Shown here: piece by piece, positions 54,123 through 64,000 of the stretch
Layout: each line of letters starts with the position of its first letter
Numbering within the stretch: the stretch's first letter is position 1
Origin: Vitrella brassicaformis
Lineage: Eukaryota > Sar > Vitrellaceae
Direction: 5' to 3'
Assembly: GCA_001179505.1 (NCBI GenBank)
Contig: CDMY01000390.1
Span: forward strand, 1 to 64,000
Length of the DNA: 64,000 nt
Program-made: the position numbers and the translations under genes
The notes under the pieces: generated by a model
The model's database searches: none
The model's input: only the letters and a program-made list of their open reading frames with translations
Told to the model about the DNA's origin: nothing

Positions 54123-57100
54123 ATGACGTCCAGCAGCTCCCGCGGGGACTCTCGGCACAACGAGCGGATCCTGTCGACGCTCAAGAGGAATCTGCCCTCG
54201 GACATGATGGCAGAGATCTCCGAGAGGATGGGTGCTCTCGTCGCGTCCGCCGGCACATCATATGAGACGAAGACCTGGCTTGACTTCGTCACCGCCCTCG
54301 CCCGCCACCCCAGCCGAGTGCGGCCAGCCGGGGCGGAGGATCCCCTCTTGAAGGTGCTGTTGATGTGTCCAGAGCGTGTGAAGGGCGAAGCGCGGCGTAT
54401 CATTTTAAGTGGCGGCATCACCCGCAGCGACTCTGCAATGGCCGCCCGCCCAGCGCCCATGGAAATCGAGATAGAAGACGACAACCTACCCGCTGCCGCA
54501 GCTGCTGATGGTGCAGCCAGTCGTGCCAGCAACACGCCCGCCGGCTCATCTGCATCATCCAATCGCAAGCGACACCCGCCCCTCTTCCCTCCCAAGGACC
54601 CCCCTCCACCCAGCAGCAAGGCATCAAAGCGGACCGAAAGCGCTAACGGGGCAGCGACCAGGCGGAAGGGCCAATCATTCCACCAGCGCGTGGGCTATGA
54701 GGGTGCGGAAAGGGACACGCCCTTCAGGCCACAGAGGGCGGCCAAGCAGCCACCTGGTGGTGCTGGTGCATCGGCGCGGCGCAACCAGGGCAAGATCGAC
54801 CCCAGTGCGGCCATCGAGCGGCGCAAGAAGAAGGCTCGGGAGGGCAACGGCGAGATTTCTTTTGACGCTCCTGTGGTGAGCGTGGCCAGCCTCTCGTTGG
54901 AGGACGACAGCCGAGATGCAGTGCCCCCGCTGGCCCAGAACGAGAACAAGATCCACGACACCAAGGTCTACTTCCCCTTCCGGCCGGCGAGGGCGCAGCT
55001 GGTGGCGATGCGGACGGTGCTGGAGGCCTTGAAGGAGACCACACCTAGCAGAGAGGGAGGCGGAGGGGGAGGGGGAGAGGGAGAGGGGCAGGACGGTGGG
55101 GATGTAGACATGGCGGCTGCAGCAGCGGGTGACAAGGACAAGGCGACGACGAACCTGCCACCCGTGGGCAAGGATGACCTCAATGTTGCCTTTGTAGAAT
55201 GCCCCACAGGTCGGCAAGCCACACCCACAATCATTGCCCCCTTTCATTCATTCTGTGGTATGGTCTTCAGGCACGGGCAAGACGATCGCACTGCTCTGTT
55301 CCGTATTGGCGTACCAGCACAGCATGGCGCAGGAGGCGGCGGAGGGCAGGATCAAACCAGAGCAGGTGCCCAGGGTCTTCTACGCCACCCGCACCCACAA
55401 ACAACTAGATCAGGTTCGAAACACGTACCTGTGTGTGTATGTGGGTGGCTTCATCTGCTGTCGTGTCGGTGTTTGTGCCTGTGCCTGTGTGTGAGTACAG
55501 GTAGTTTCCGAGTTGAAGAAGACGCCGTATCGGCCCCTGATGACGCTGCTGGCGTCACGGGAGCGGTTCTGTCTGCACCACACAGTCATGGCGGCCCCAA
55601 ACAAGGTACACCTCCAACGTGGGCTTCCTCGGGTCTGGATGGCTATGATGTGTGTGCGGGATGCTCATTGTGTGTGTGTGTGTGTGTGTGTGCAGGCCGA
55701 GGCGTGCGAGAACGCCACGTTCATCGACAACATGGAGTGCATGCACCTGCAGCACCACGAGGGCATCAGATACCCTGCCAACTTCCTCAAGGTCTGTCTG
55801 TCTGGTGACGACCAACACACACACAAGGTGTCAGTCGCCGTGTACGCATCTGTGCTCAGCACTACACTCCCGGGCGAGAGGGTCATCTGGCGGCCTTTGA
55901 CATCGAGGAGCTGGTCAAGGAGGGCAACGAAGCATTCATCTGCCCCTACCACACCACCCGCGACCTGCTGTCGGAGGGCGCGGCACTCATCCTCCTGACC
56001 TACTCGCAGGTCTTCGACCCCCCAATACGCACAGCCAACTCCTTGTTCAATGCGCTGCCGGGCAGCATACTGGTGAGTTTTCGGAAAGCGCCGTGGGGGA
56101 GGGCTGTCCACAGGCGCACGTGTGCTGCGGTGTTGCAGATACTGGATGAAGGGCACAACATCGACAGCGTGTGTCGGGACGTCGCGACGCTGGAGCTGAC
56201 CACCACCAAGGTCGGACACACACGCGTCCACAAACACACGAACCATGCATCGCATCTATCTGCCTCTACACGTGCTCCCATGTTGTGTTGGTTCAAACGA
56301 CTGTGGGTCGGGTCAATTTCTCCGTGCAGTTGTACGAGATGCTGGAGGATCTGCAGCGGATGCACGAGGTCCTCGCCAGCAATGCCGAGCACTCCAACCT
56401 CCTCCCCATCAACGCCTCCTTCCAGACACTCATATACGACCTCATGTCATTCACCCTGGCACAGCACTCAGAGGCAACATCCACACGACCCCCTCCCTCA
56501 GCACCAGCGCCTCCGCCGGCGCCAGCGCCATCCCGCGCCCCCAAGCCCATCAGCCGGACGTCGTCGATGAACTCGATCAGCGCGGAGCCGCCGCGTGGCT
56601 TGCCGGTGGGTGCGACAGGCTGGCGGCAGGTGAACCTGTCGTCGGGCGGAGTGGGAGGGAATGGCGGCGATAAGGAGGTCACACATTGGGTGCAGGTACG
56701 CTCGCCGCAGACAAGGGTGGGAAATGGATGTCGACGGCCGTGTGAATTCGTGTCCGTGTGCATTCTGTCCTGTGTTTGTCTGCAGGCCGGCACCGACGCC
56801 CTGGGAAAGCTCATCGGCATCTCTGACCTCTCGCGGCCGACAGTCAAGCGCCTCCAGGATCAAATCAGGCAGATGCGAAAGGCGCTGCAGGTACGCACAC
56901 ACGCATGCCATACACGCCCAGACATTCGTCCGCCATTCTCTCCCCCCTCCCCCACAGGCAGAGGGGTTCGAATCGACGGCTGTGAAGAGCGGCACCATTA
57001 ACGCCCTGGAGGGCCTCCTGTCGCGGCTGGACTTCTTCATCCACTCCCGTGGCGAACCCTACAAGTGCTGCATCTCAGCCCTCCACACCGCCCCACTGCA

Positions 57101-58905
57101 GGGAGCCGCCCGGGGCGGGGCAGCAGCCTCCCATGGCATCGGCTCAGCCCCGCGGCGAAGGGCCAAGAAGATGACACGGCAGGAGAAGGAGACAAGACAC
57201 CTGGCGGCCAAGCACCGGTACGCCGACTTGACTGGCAACAGCGACGACTCCCGTCCGCCGTTCGAGGCCACCCTCACCCTGCTGTGCCTCGACGCATCCG
57301 TGGCCTTCCGCCCTGTGGTCGAGTGGACGCAGCTGACCATTCTCGCGTCGGGCACCCTCTCACCCATGGACGCACTCGCGCGCGAGCTCATCTCCTTCGG
57401 GCTGAAGCCGTCCAAGTCGTCCCCCCGCCCCCTCCCTCCTGTGTCGACCGACGGCCTCCAGAAGGCCATTCACGTCAGCACAGTGCAGCAAGGAGAGGAC
57501 GGCGAGGATGAGGGCGAGGCCAGGACGGTGGCGGTGCGGCTGTGGGCGCTGACAGCGCCGCACTTTGCGTCGCTGCAGGACAACCTCGTGAGTCGGCTGC
57601 TGCAGTATGGGCCGGTGGGGCTGGAGGGGTTCAAAAGGGGAGGTGGCGGAAAGGACAGATTCGCCAAGCTCGACATGTCCTATCAGTGCCGAAGGCAGCC
57701 TGACCAGCAGGACGCACTGGGCGGTGCCATTGTAGCACTCGCACACATCGTCCCGAACGGGCTGCTGGTGTTCGTCCCGTCCTATGGGGTGCTTAAGGTG
57801 CGTGCGTCAGGCGAGAGGGACAACAGACACGACACCGTACTCTATGGATGCGTCTGTGTGGTGATGTGTGTGTGTGTCAGATGTTGGTGGATCGGTGGCG
57901 TGTATCGGGTCACATGGCGGAGATGGAGAAGCGGAAACGTGTGCTGGTGGAGCAGCAGGGCATGTCCGCCGACGCATTCGACCAGATGCTCAAGACATAC
58001 CACGATGTAATCACACGAGGGGGAAGGAGCACCGCCACACCACACCACACCACACACCATGTCACGGATGGGATCTGTCCGGCTGCCTTGTCAGGCCGCT
58101 AAGGACAAGAAGGGCGTGTTGCTGCTGGGCGTGTGTCGCGGGCGGGCCAGTGAGGGCGTCAATTTCAAGGACCACAACGCCAGGTACCGACCTGGACACA
58201 CCACACGGTGGCACACCCATCCCTCCCTCATGGAACCGATGGATGGATGGATGTATGGATGTGTGTGTGTGTGTGGACCTGTAGGGGTGTACTCATAGCT
58301 GGCATCCCCTACCCTCCCCTGAAGGACCTGCAGTCGGTGCTCAAGCGCGAGTACAACGATGCGGAGAGCCGGAAGGGCGAGGAGGGGGCTGTGGTCAGCG
58401 GCAATGAATTCTACCAGATGGAAGCGTTCAGGTGAGGAAGACGAGCGGGCTCCCGGGCGGACTGTCGTGTGTGTAAGGCGGGCGTGTCTGCGTGTGGTTC
58501 AGGGCCGTCAACCAGTGTCTCGGTCGCCTTCTTCGGCACAGCAAGGACTACGGCTGCGCCATCCTGCTCGAGCAGCGATACGCGCAACAGACGCACAGAC
58601 TCCCCGGCTGGTTCACCGGCCAGCTGCCCCCCATTCCCAGCCAATTCTCGGCCCGCAATGCCTTCTCCGACACCCTCAAGGACGTCGGTGCCTTCTTCAA
58701 GAACAAGAGCGACGCCAACCTGCCCCCACAGCCACAAGCGCCGCAGCCGTCGGACCCGACCCGCCCTCGGCTCGATGGTCAGGCGATGATCATGAACAGG
58801 GGCGTGGCACCGTCGTCACGCGGGCCGTCGTCACGTGCGAGTTCGAGGGAGTCGTCTCGGGGTAGCTCGAGGGATGGGCAGAAGGGCAGGAGGAAAGGCA
58901 AGTAG
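54123..58905 (+). CDS. XPD-superfamily (FANCJ/RTEL1-type) DNA helicase
   Basis: Thirteen exons: 54123-55209, 55271-55413, 55501-55605, 55696-55791, 55860-56072, 56139-56210, 56330-56695, 56786-56890, 56958-57797, 57881-58006, 58095-58183, 58285-58431 and 58503-58905, giving 1263 residues. After a 270-residue low-complexity N terminus come motif I ECPTGTGKT (residues 359-367), motif Ia RVFYATRTHKQLDQ, a four-cysteine iron-sulfur region (RERFC, EAC, MEC, ICPY), LTYSQVFDP, the DEAD_2 box as DEGH (551-554) and the C-terminal motifs RGRASEGVNF and NQCLGRLLRHSKDYG. The motif I context fits FANCJ/BRIP1. Such 5'-3' helicases act in repair of crosslinks and G-quadruplexes. DEGH in place of DEAH is unusual. 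The start ATG is the first in frame. Confidence 0.93.
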
Positions 58906-59197
58906 TGTAGTGCAGTGAGTGCATCATTCGTTGGGTGCCAGTGGGGTGGGAGACTCGTCTGGTGGTACGTGGCGTGGGTTGGTGTCAGTGCGTAACTCGT
59001 CCAATCCAATCGACGCTGATCTGATTGATGTGCGTGATCGATGTCGATCAATCTTCCAATGCATTGAATTGACAGATCGTATTAATGCCAGCGACAACTC
59101 AGAAATGAAAGAGATGCAACATGCATTTGATCATTTTAGCTGAGCATGCATCTGTCTTCTCATGTCTTGTCGCTGTGTGTCCTCTCTCTCATGTCAC

Positions 59198-60805
59198 TCA
59201 TTCCTGAGCGATGAGGCCAGTCAGCGTGTCGGAGAGTGTCTTGGCGATGGCCTCCGTCTGCTGGGTGACTGCCTGGAGTGGTGTGGCAAGCTCTTTGGCA
59301 TGGTCCTCGCCATACACAGCCACACCTTCATCGTACAGCGCTTGCTGCTGCACACACAGACAGACAGCGAGAGGGAGAGAGACAGGGATGAGTTTGTGAA
59401 GGTCTGTGTGTCTGATGTTCGCCACCATTTGGTGGAGTGCGTATGCGACACACGCGCCCACGAGCGCCAGAAACAGCACAATCAGCAAAATGTCCATCGT
59501 GTGGGACGAACCTGACAGTCACATCGTGTCATGCACACACACGTCTGTCTATGTGTGTGTGTGTTTCATGAGATACCGCCGGGTGCGTGGTGTTTGGTCG
59601 GCAGGCGGTGTTCGATCAGCTCAATCGCCTCAAGCAGTCCATCCTTGAGATTGTCGCCATTCAGCTGACACACACACACACACACACACACACATGGATG
59701 GATGGATGGATGAGTGTCTTCAGCTGACACACGTGAATGGCTCGTTCGATGTCTCGTTCGATGGTGAACTTGGCGGCCTCGTTGATGTAAGGCTCCAGCC
59801 CCTCACGCCAACGCACTACTGCACACACGATGGACACACACATCCACACACACGGTCATTGGTTGTGTGTCCATCCATCCATCCATCCATCCAATCGTCT
59901 GTGTGTGTGTGTGTCGACTCGCCGGCCATGTGGTCCTGGACTGAGTACAGCAACAGAATGCCGTCGTGACACTGACACACACATAATCCGTGTGTGTGTC
60001 TGCGTGAGTCCGTCGAGTGGGAACGAGCCGACCTGTTTGTGTCCGATTCCGTAAGTGACGAGCAGTTTCTCTGCGAACGAGTTGGCGTAAGTGTTGAGTT
60101 CCGTTCGTTCGTCGTGCTTGGCCCTCTTCTTGTCCTTGGCGAGTGAGTAGGGCAGCTTGGCCATGAGTGCGATGGCCAGTTGGTAGAAGGTCTTGCCGAG
60201 GCTTCCACAGGCGTGCTGCGTCTCCTGTCTGAACTTGAGCAGTCGCGTGTCGACGTCGTTGGCCTCGTCGTCGGTGAGCCATCCGTCGGGGTCGCACAGC
60301 CAGGTGGTCTCGCCCGCCTCGGCCGCCTCGCCGCGGTTGCAGCTCGTGGGGTCCAGGAACGGACTCGGGTAAGTCGACAGGGACCACTCCCTGCAAGCCA
60401 AGCACCGTATCGCACACTCACACACACAAAACAGACAGACAAGGCGTGATGTGGGGATGAGTGAATGAGTGAATGAATCAGCGTGTCGTGTTTGGTGCTT
60501 CACTCACATGGTCGCATTCCTGTACATTTGCAAAGCAAACACACGGACAACGAGACGCTCAATGACTGTGTGTGTCTCCTCTGATGTCTGCTCGCTCACT
60601 TCTTCTGAGTCGGTCCGCCGCTCTTGACGCCAGTCGGGTCGGCGTGTGAGAGAGGGCGGAAGGAAAACCGCACAGACTGGCTGTGGGTGTCTGCCGATGG
60701 CTGCACGTCGGTGAAGAATGCCTCGTCCAGCTGATAGGTCTGCTGGGCTGAAGCACCCCAGACGAGCAGGGCACAAACACTCACAATGACCAGCTTCATG
60801 GTCAT
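59198..60805 (-). CDS. TPM-domain membrane protein (complete copy)
   Basis: Eight exons fit: 60805-60600, 60519-60508 (12 nt), 60390-60033, 59971-59923, 59818-59733, 59664-59577, 59511-59384 and 59347-59198, giving 358 residues. A signal peptide (MKLVIVSVCALLVWGASAQ) is followed by a TPM (YgcG/MOLO1-like) domain with CDPDGWLTDDEAND, THACGS and the DGILLLYSVQD strand. A C-terminal transmembrane helix follows (MDILLIVLFLALVGACVAYA), then a soluble helical tail. TPM proteins are membrane-anchored with varied roles, including receptor modulation (MOLO1) and photosystem II repair (TLP18.3). The exon 4 donor is GC (GCCG then GCGAGT), because the nearest GT breaks frame. The intron before the last exon is 36 nt and may instead be retained coding sequence. 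Exons 3-4 are duplicated at 46796-47380. Confidence 0.8.
59663..59693. repeat. CA microsatellite
   Basis: An uninterrupted CA run of roughly 26-28 bases, followed by an ATGG run, inside an intron of the TPM gene. Confidence 0.85.
59900..60495. repeat. source copy of the TPM segmental duplication
   Basis: The partner of 46796-47380. It covers exons 3 and 4, the intron between them and about 100 bases upstream of exon 3. It ends just short of the 12-nt exon. Confidence 0.85.
60508..60519 (-). other. 12-nt microexon of the TPM gene
   Basis: TGTACAG is followed by GAATGCGACCAT and then GTGAGT. The 12 bases join phase-2 exons on both sides in frame and supply residues KNATM. Confidence 0.7.
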
Positions 60806-60974
60806 CTTGCTCGCCCGCACACGCAGAGAGAGAGAGAGGGCTTCTCGATTGGTGGTTAATCAACCAAAGTGTACAAACAAACACGTACATGTACATGTAC
60901 ATGTATACGTATGCCATGTCCGTACACACTCTCTCATATAGACAGACACAAGCGAGTGGGTGAATTCGAATCAT

Positions 60975-61910
60975 CTAGGGCATATTCACAAAGCCGCCTG
61001 CAGCTGCCTGTGGCTGTTGCATCACAGCTGCCGGGCCTCCCATCGCCATATACCCCACCGGCGCTACCGCAGGCCCTCTCGGCTGCTCGTACACCACTTG
61101 CGGCGGCTGCTGCTGCGGCACGTAGTACTGCTGCTGCTGTTGCTGTTGGGGCAGAGGGACGTATTGAGGCACCTGCACCACAGCAGGCGCCTGTGGCTGC
61201 TGTACCGCCGACCAGCCGTACTGCACTGGGACGACGGGCTGTTGGTAGAGAGGGGCAGGAGGAGGCGTCTGGATGTAGGCGGGCGACACCGGCCGAGGAA
61301 TGTCTTGAACAAAAATAGGCTGGGTTGCAGGCGAGTAGTGGCTGATCGAGCTCGGCGGCTGCGCGATGTAGGAAGAAGGCGAGGTCAGCGGCATCATTTG
61401 TTGCTGCGTGGTTGTCTGATACGTCTGATACATGATACCGTCCCCATTCTCCTTTCCATGTTGGCCATGCTCGCTGATGCTCCTCAACTTCGCTGGAGAG
61501 CTGCTTGTGCTCCGATGCGGATAATTTGTAGCCGCTGCGCCATCACCAGACGGCCGCGATGCCATGGATAAGTCAACGGTTTCATCGCTGTCTTCAGTGG
61601 TCTTCTCGAAGCTGCACGTGCACCGCAGTCGGCTGTCCTCAGACAAAGAATTGGAGAGCTGGATCAGCGATGCCGCCCCTGCAGAGCTCTCATTGGCTGT
61701 CATTCGAGGCCGCCCCGCACCCTCTCCCTGTGGTGGGATCTCGATGAGCACGGGCACAGAGTAGAGGTGCTGCCTTTCGACGCGGGTTGTGCCGTCCTCA
61801 TCTTGAGAAACCTGCAGGAGGGGGTGCCACGACTGCAACGCGTGCGTGGTGGAGGCCAAGAAGCCCAGCAACAGCACCGATTGAAACATCTCCACACTTG
61901 GCGGTTGCAT
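60975..61910 (-). CDS. secreted Gln/Pro-rich protein, single exon
   Basis: An intron-free frame of 311 residues, unusual in this window. A signal peptide (MFQSVLLLGFLASTTHA) starts about residue 8. The middle region is serine- and acid-rich. From about residue 165 to the end the protein is rich in Gln, Pro, Tyr and Val with YVPQQQPPQ-type repeats and a polyglutamine run. This is typical of extracellular matrix, wall or disordered adhesive proteins. No family is recognised. The Q/P composition is coding and not a simple shadow, because it is coherent in one frame with a signal peptide and a single stop. Confidence 0.72.
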   Translation of the reverse strand: MQPPSVEMFQSVLLLGFLASTTHALQSWHPLLQVSQDEDGTTRVERQHLYSVPVLIEIPPQGEGAGRPRMTANESSAGAASLIQLSNSLSEDSRLRCTCSFEKTTEDSDETVDLSMASRPSGDGAAATNYPHRSTSSSPAKLRSISEHGQHGKENGDGIMYQTYQTTTQQQMMPLTSPSSYIAQPPSSISHYSPATQPIFVQDIPRPVSPAYIQTPPPAPLYQQPVVPVQYGWSAVQQPQAPAVVQVPQYVPLPQQQQQQQYYVPQQQPPQVVYEQPRGPAVAPVGYMAMGGPAAVMQQPQAAAGGFVNMP

Positions 61911-62233
61911 TTACACGAGCGCGCAAATTACCCCCCGTCCTGGCGCGGGAGCCTAGCTAGGCCGGCCTCGCCTCACACTGACGCTATTAGGTATGCAGAT
62001 GTAATGGAAACCATGTCAGAGACCTCTTCGCATTCGAATGCAACAGGTGCGTCCATCACACATCCGTCCGGGAACACGAGAAAAAAGCCCAGACGCATCA
62101 ATCGCAAGGGGTGGCTCTCATAGCACAAGCATGCCGTCTCACATCCATCCATCCATCCATCCATCCATTCACACATGAATCGACATTCGAATGGTGACAG
62201 GCACCAAGCAAAAAGGCTCGTCTGTCACCCTAC
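61911..62233. other. intergenic
   Basis: This region lies upstream of the Q/P-rich gene and downstream of the GYF gene. There is a CATC tract at about 62143-62166 and no exon. Confidence 0.55.
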
Positions 62234-63957
62234 CTAGTTCCCTCCTCGCTGCCCCACCGTCTCATCATCACTGTTTCTGCCTCTTAGCTGATGGCCCGTC
62301 GGCACCCGAACGTGCCACCTGACAGCAGGCAGAAAGGACAACTGTGCAAACACAAACATGCCCTCGGGGCTCACCCGTTTAGCATTTTGCAGCATGGGGA
62401 CATTGCTGCTCCCCGCCACCGCCATTGGCTGGGGGTGGATGAGGGGCGTGATAGGAAACATACCTCCCACAGCAGGCGGATGCCCACCCAGCACCTGCAC
62501 CAACCAAGCGAAATCAACGAGGCAAGGTGGCCACAGTTCATTGCACCATCCATTGCCCCCCCTTGCTGCCCTCGCAGACCCACCGGGAACAGGTGGGGAA
62601 TGGGCACGATGGCGGGCGCCGGTGGGGACGACACAGCCTGACACGCAGACACGTACACACGTGCATCGCAGATGGATGGCATGGATTGGGGCGAGAGCAT
62701 TGCATTCATCATCCTGTCCTGTCTCCCTTGTTTGTTGTCTGTCTGCTCACGTTGGCGTATGCCTCTGTGTATGCCTTGTGGGCTATGAGCATGCGATGGG
62801 CCGCCTCACGCAAGCGGGAACCTGACACACACAACACATCAACACACAGAAAGAAGACAGGGCAGGAGAGTGACCCACAGAACGCACCCGATGCCGCCGC
62901 GCCGCGCGGGGCACTAATAGAACAAAAGGCTGGCTACTCTTCTGCTGGTTGCACACTAACACATGCGTCTACATGGGTATGCCGTCAACCGACCGTCAGC
63001 AAGTGGAGAGAAGCGGGATTCATCATTTCGCTTCAGGGCCGTGTCGGGCTGTTCATATCACACCAATACCAATACTCATGAGCAGCAATCGATGGATGGA
63101 TGGATGGATGGCACGGCGAGGTAGCCATCAGCAGCAGAACAGTACTAGCGGCAAAGGGCGAGCGATCGCTCCCTCGAACCTCATTCATTGGGCACCGCCT
63201 GTCTGCCTGGCACGTGTGTGTTGTGCAGGGTGTGCGTGTGTGCATACCTTGAAGTAGCCCTGCACGGACCATCTGAGCATGTCAAGACTCGTGAACGGCC
63301 CTTGTTGCTGACACACACAGAGAGACAGACACACAGGGTGGATGAATGGATGGATGGATAGGTCTTCCCTCCCTCCCTCTGTGTGTGTGTTCACCTGTCC
63401 TTGGAGATCCACATACTGCCAATCGTGAGCATAAGCACATGTAGACGAAGACTGAATGACCCAGACAGACAGAAGAGCACATTCACACAGGGTCGGTCCA
63501 TCGACCAATGGTATGGTTGTGCCCTCTCTCCACTCACTCCGCATCTCTCACCAGATATTCCGGAGGCAGCATACTCAACTCCTCAATCAACTTCACACAC
63601 ACACACACACACACGAGACATTGGACCGGCGCCTCACCTCCCGTGCTTCCCCAGCCTTTATCACCTTTGCCGCATCCGGTGCCCCGACAGTAGCCACTCC
63701 CGGCTGCTGATGTTGCTGTTGCGGTGCCGCTAGAGGCATCCCTGCTGCTGCTCCCAATGGCTGTGGCGGCTGGACAATCGCAGGCACAGCGGGGGATGGA
63801 GCCACCGCAACGCTAGGCGGGGATACCGTCGTCGTGAGTGGTGACGAAGACGACACCGGCTGCTCACTGCGGCAATGGCGATCCCCGCCCTCGCTCTCAC
63901 CCTTGCCGAACTCCCCCAGACCGAAGCGCAGGTCCATTGGCCTCACCGGATGCGCAC
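62234..63957 (-). CDS. GYF-domain protein (3' part; 5' end outside window)
   Basis: Nine exons: 63957-63638, 63590-63552, 63451-63395, 63307-63248, 62933-62888, 62821-62751, 62637-62584, 62494-62375 and 62341-62234 (291 codons in the window). Exons 3-4 encode the GYF fold: DWQYVDLQGQ, QQGPF, MLRWSVQGYFK. This matches the W-x-Y...QGPF...M-x-x-W-x-x-GYF signature. GYF domains bind proline-rich peptides and act in splicing and mRNA repression (CD2BP2, GIGYF, Smy2 types). The 5' exon here is proline/glutamine-rich. The 46-nt exon 62933-62888 was chosen because it alone restores phase. The frame is open at the upstream acceptor (63958), so more exons lie beyond 64000. Confidence 0.82.
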
Positions 63958-64000
63958 CTGACGACCCATGCCATGGCTGACCCCCTCGCGACTCATGCCA

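Noticed and set aside
59198-59497. Separate 99-residue membrane protein gene
   Set aside because: A phase-1 intron from 59576 to 59512 joins it in frame to the TPM gene as its C-terminal anchor.
62373-62825. Plus-strand frames over the GYF gene
   Set aside because: They are shadows of the minus-strand exons, which chain in phase and carry a known domain.

Overview
The window is nuclear DNA from a GC-rich, intron-dense eukaryote. Genes are split into up to 42 exons by short (mostly 50-130 nt) GT-AG introns full of CA/TG and CATC/CAGA microsatellites. A probable plastid-directed protein, TPM, FYVE and GYF domain genes and this intron style fit a photosynthetic alveolate, most likely a chromerid such as Vitrella brassicaformis. 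That assignment is inferred from style and was not tested by a search. A 300-base run of N at 42329-42628 shows this is a draft assembly.

Layout: 1-1203 is the 3' part of a multicopy gene family called here the WRVYGG family. From 1718 to 9934 lie a p24 cargo receptor (-), a mitochondrial carrier (+), a probable plastid protein (-), and a modular protein whose repeats are each one phase-2 exon (+). About 2.7 kb without a recognisable gene follows. From 12620 to 24824 lie a membrane protein (-), an ankyrin protein (+), a signal-anchored protein (-), a leucine-rich-repeat protein (+) and a phospholipase A2-like protein (-). From 24990 to 32796 is a second WRVYGG cluster: a decayed copy, an intact copy (-) and a frame-damaged copy (+), the last two head to head 63 bp apart. 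From 33700 to 46580 lie a small membrane protein (-) and the largest RNA polymerase I subunit (+, 42 exons). From 46796 to 64000 lie a truncated duplicate of a TPM-domain gene, a METTL4-like MT-A70 methyltransferase (-), a PH-ankyrin-FYVE protein (-), a FANCJ/RTEL1-type helicase (+), the complete TPM gene (-), a secreted Q/P-rich protein (-) and a GYF-domain protein (-, 5' end outside the window).

Most plus-strand genes sit head to head with a minus-strand gene over a 60-360 bp shared upstream region. Six of these divergent regions, plus one single-gene promoter, carry AAGCTCGCA or its complement TGCGAGCTT (some sites differ in one end base) close to the start codon. It looks like an undescribed promoter element. 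I translated splice models by hand and kept junctions that preserve frame and family similarity. No alignment or expression data were available.
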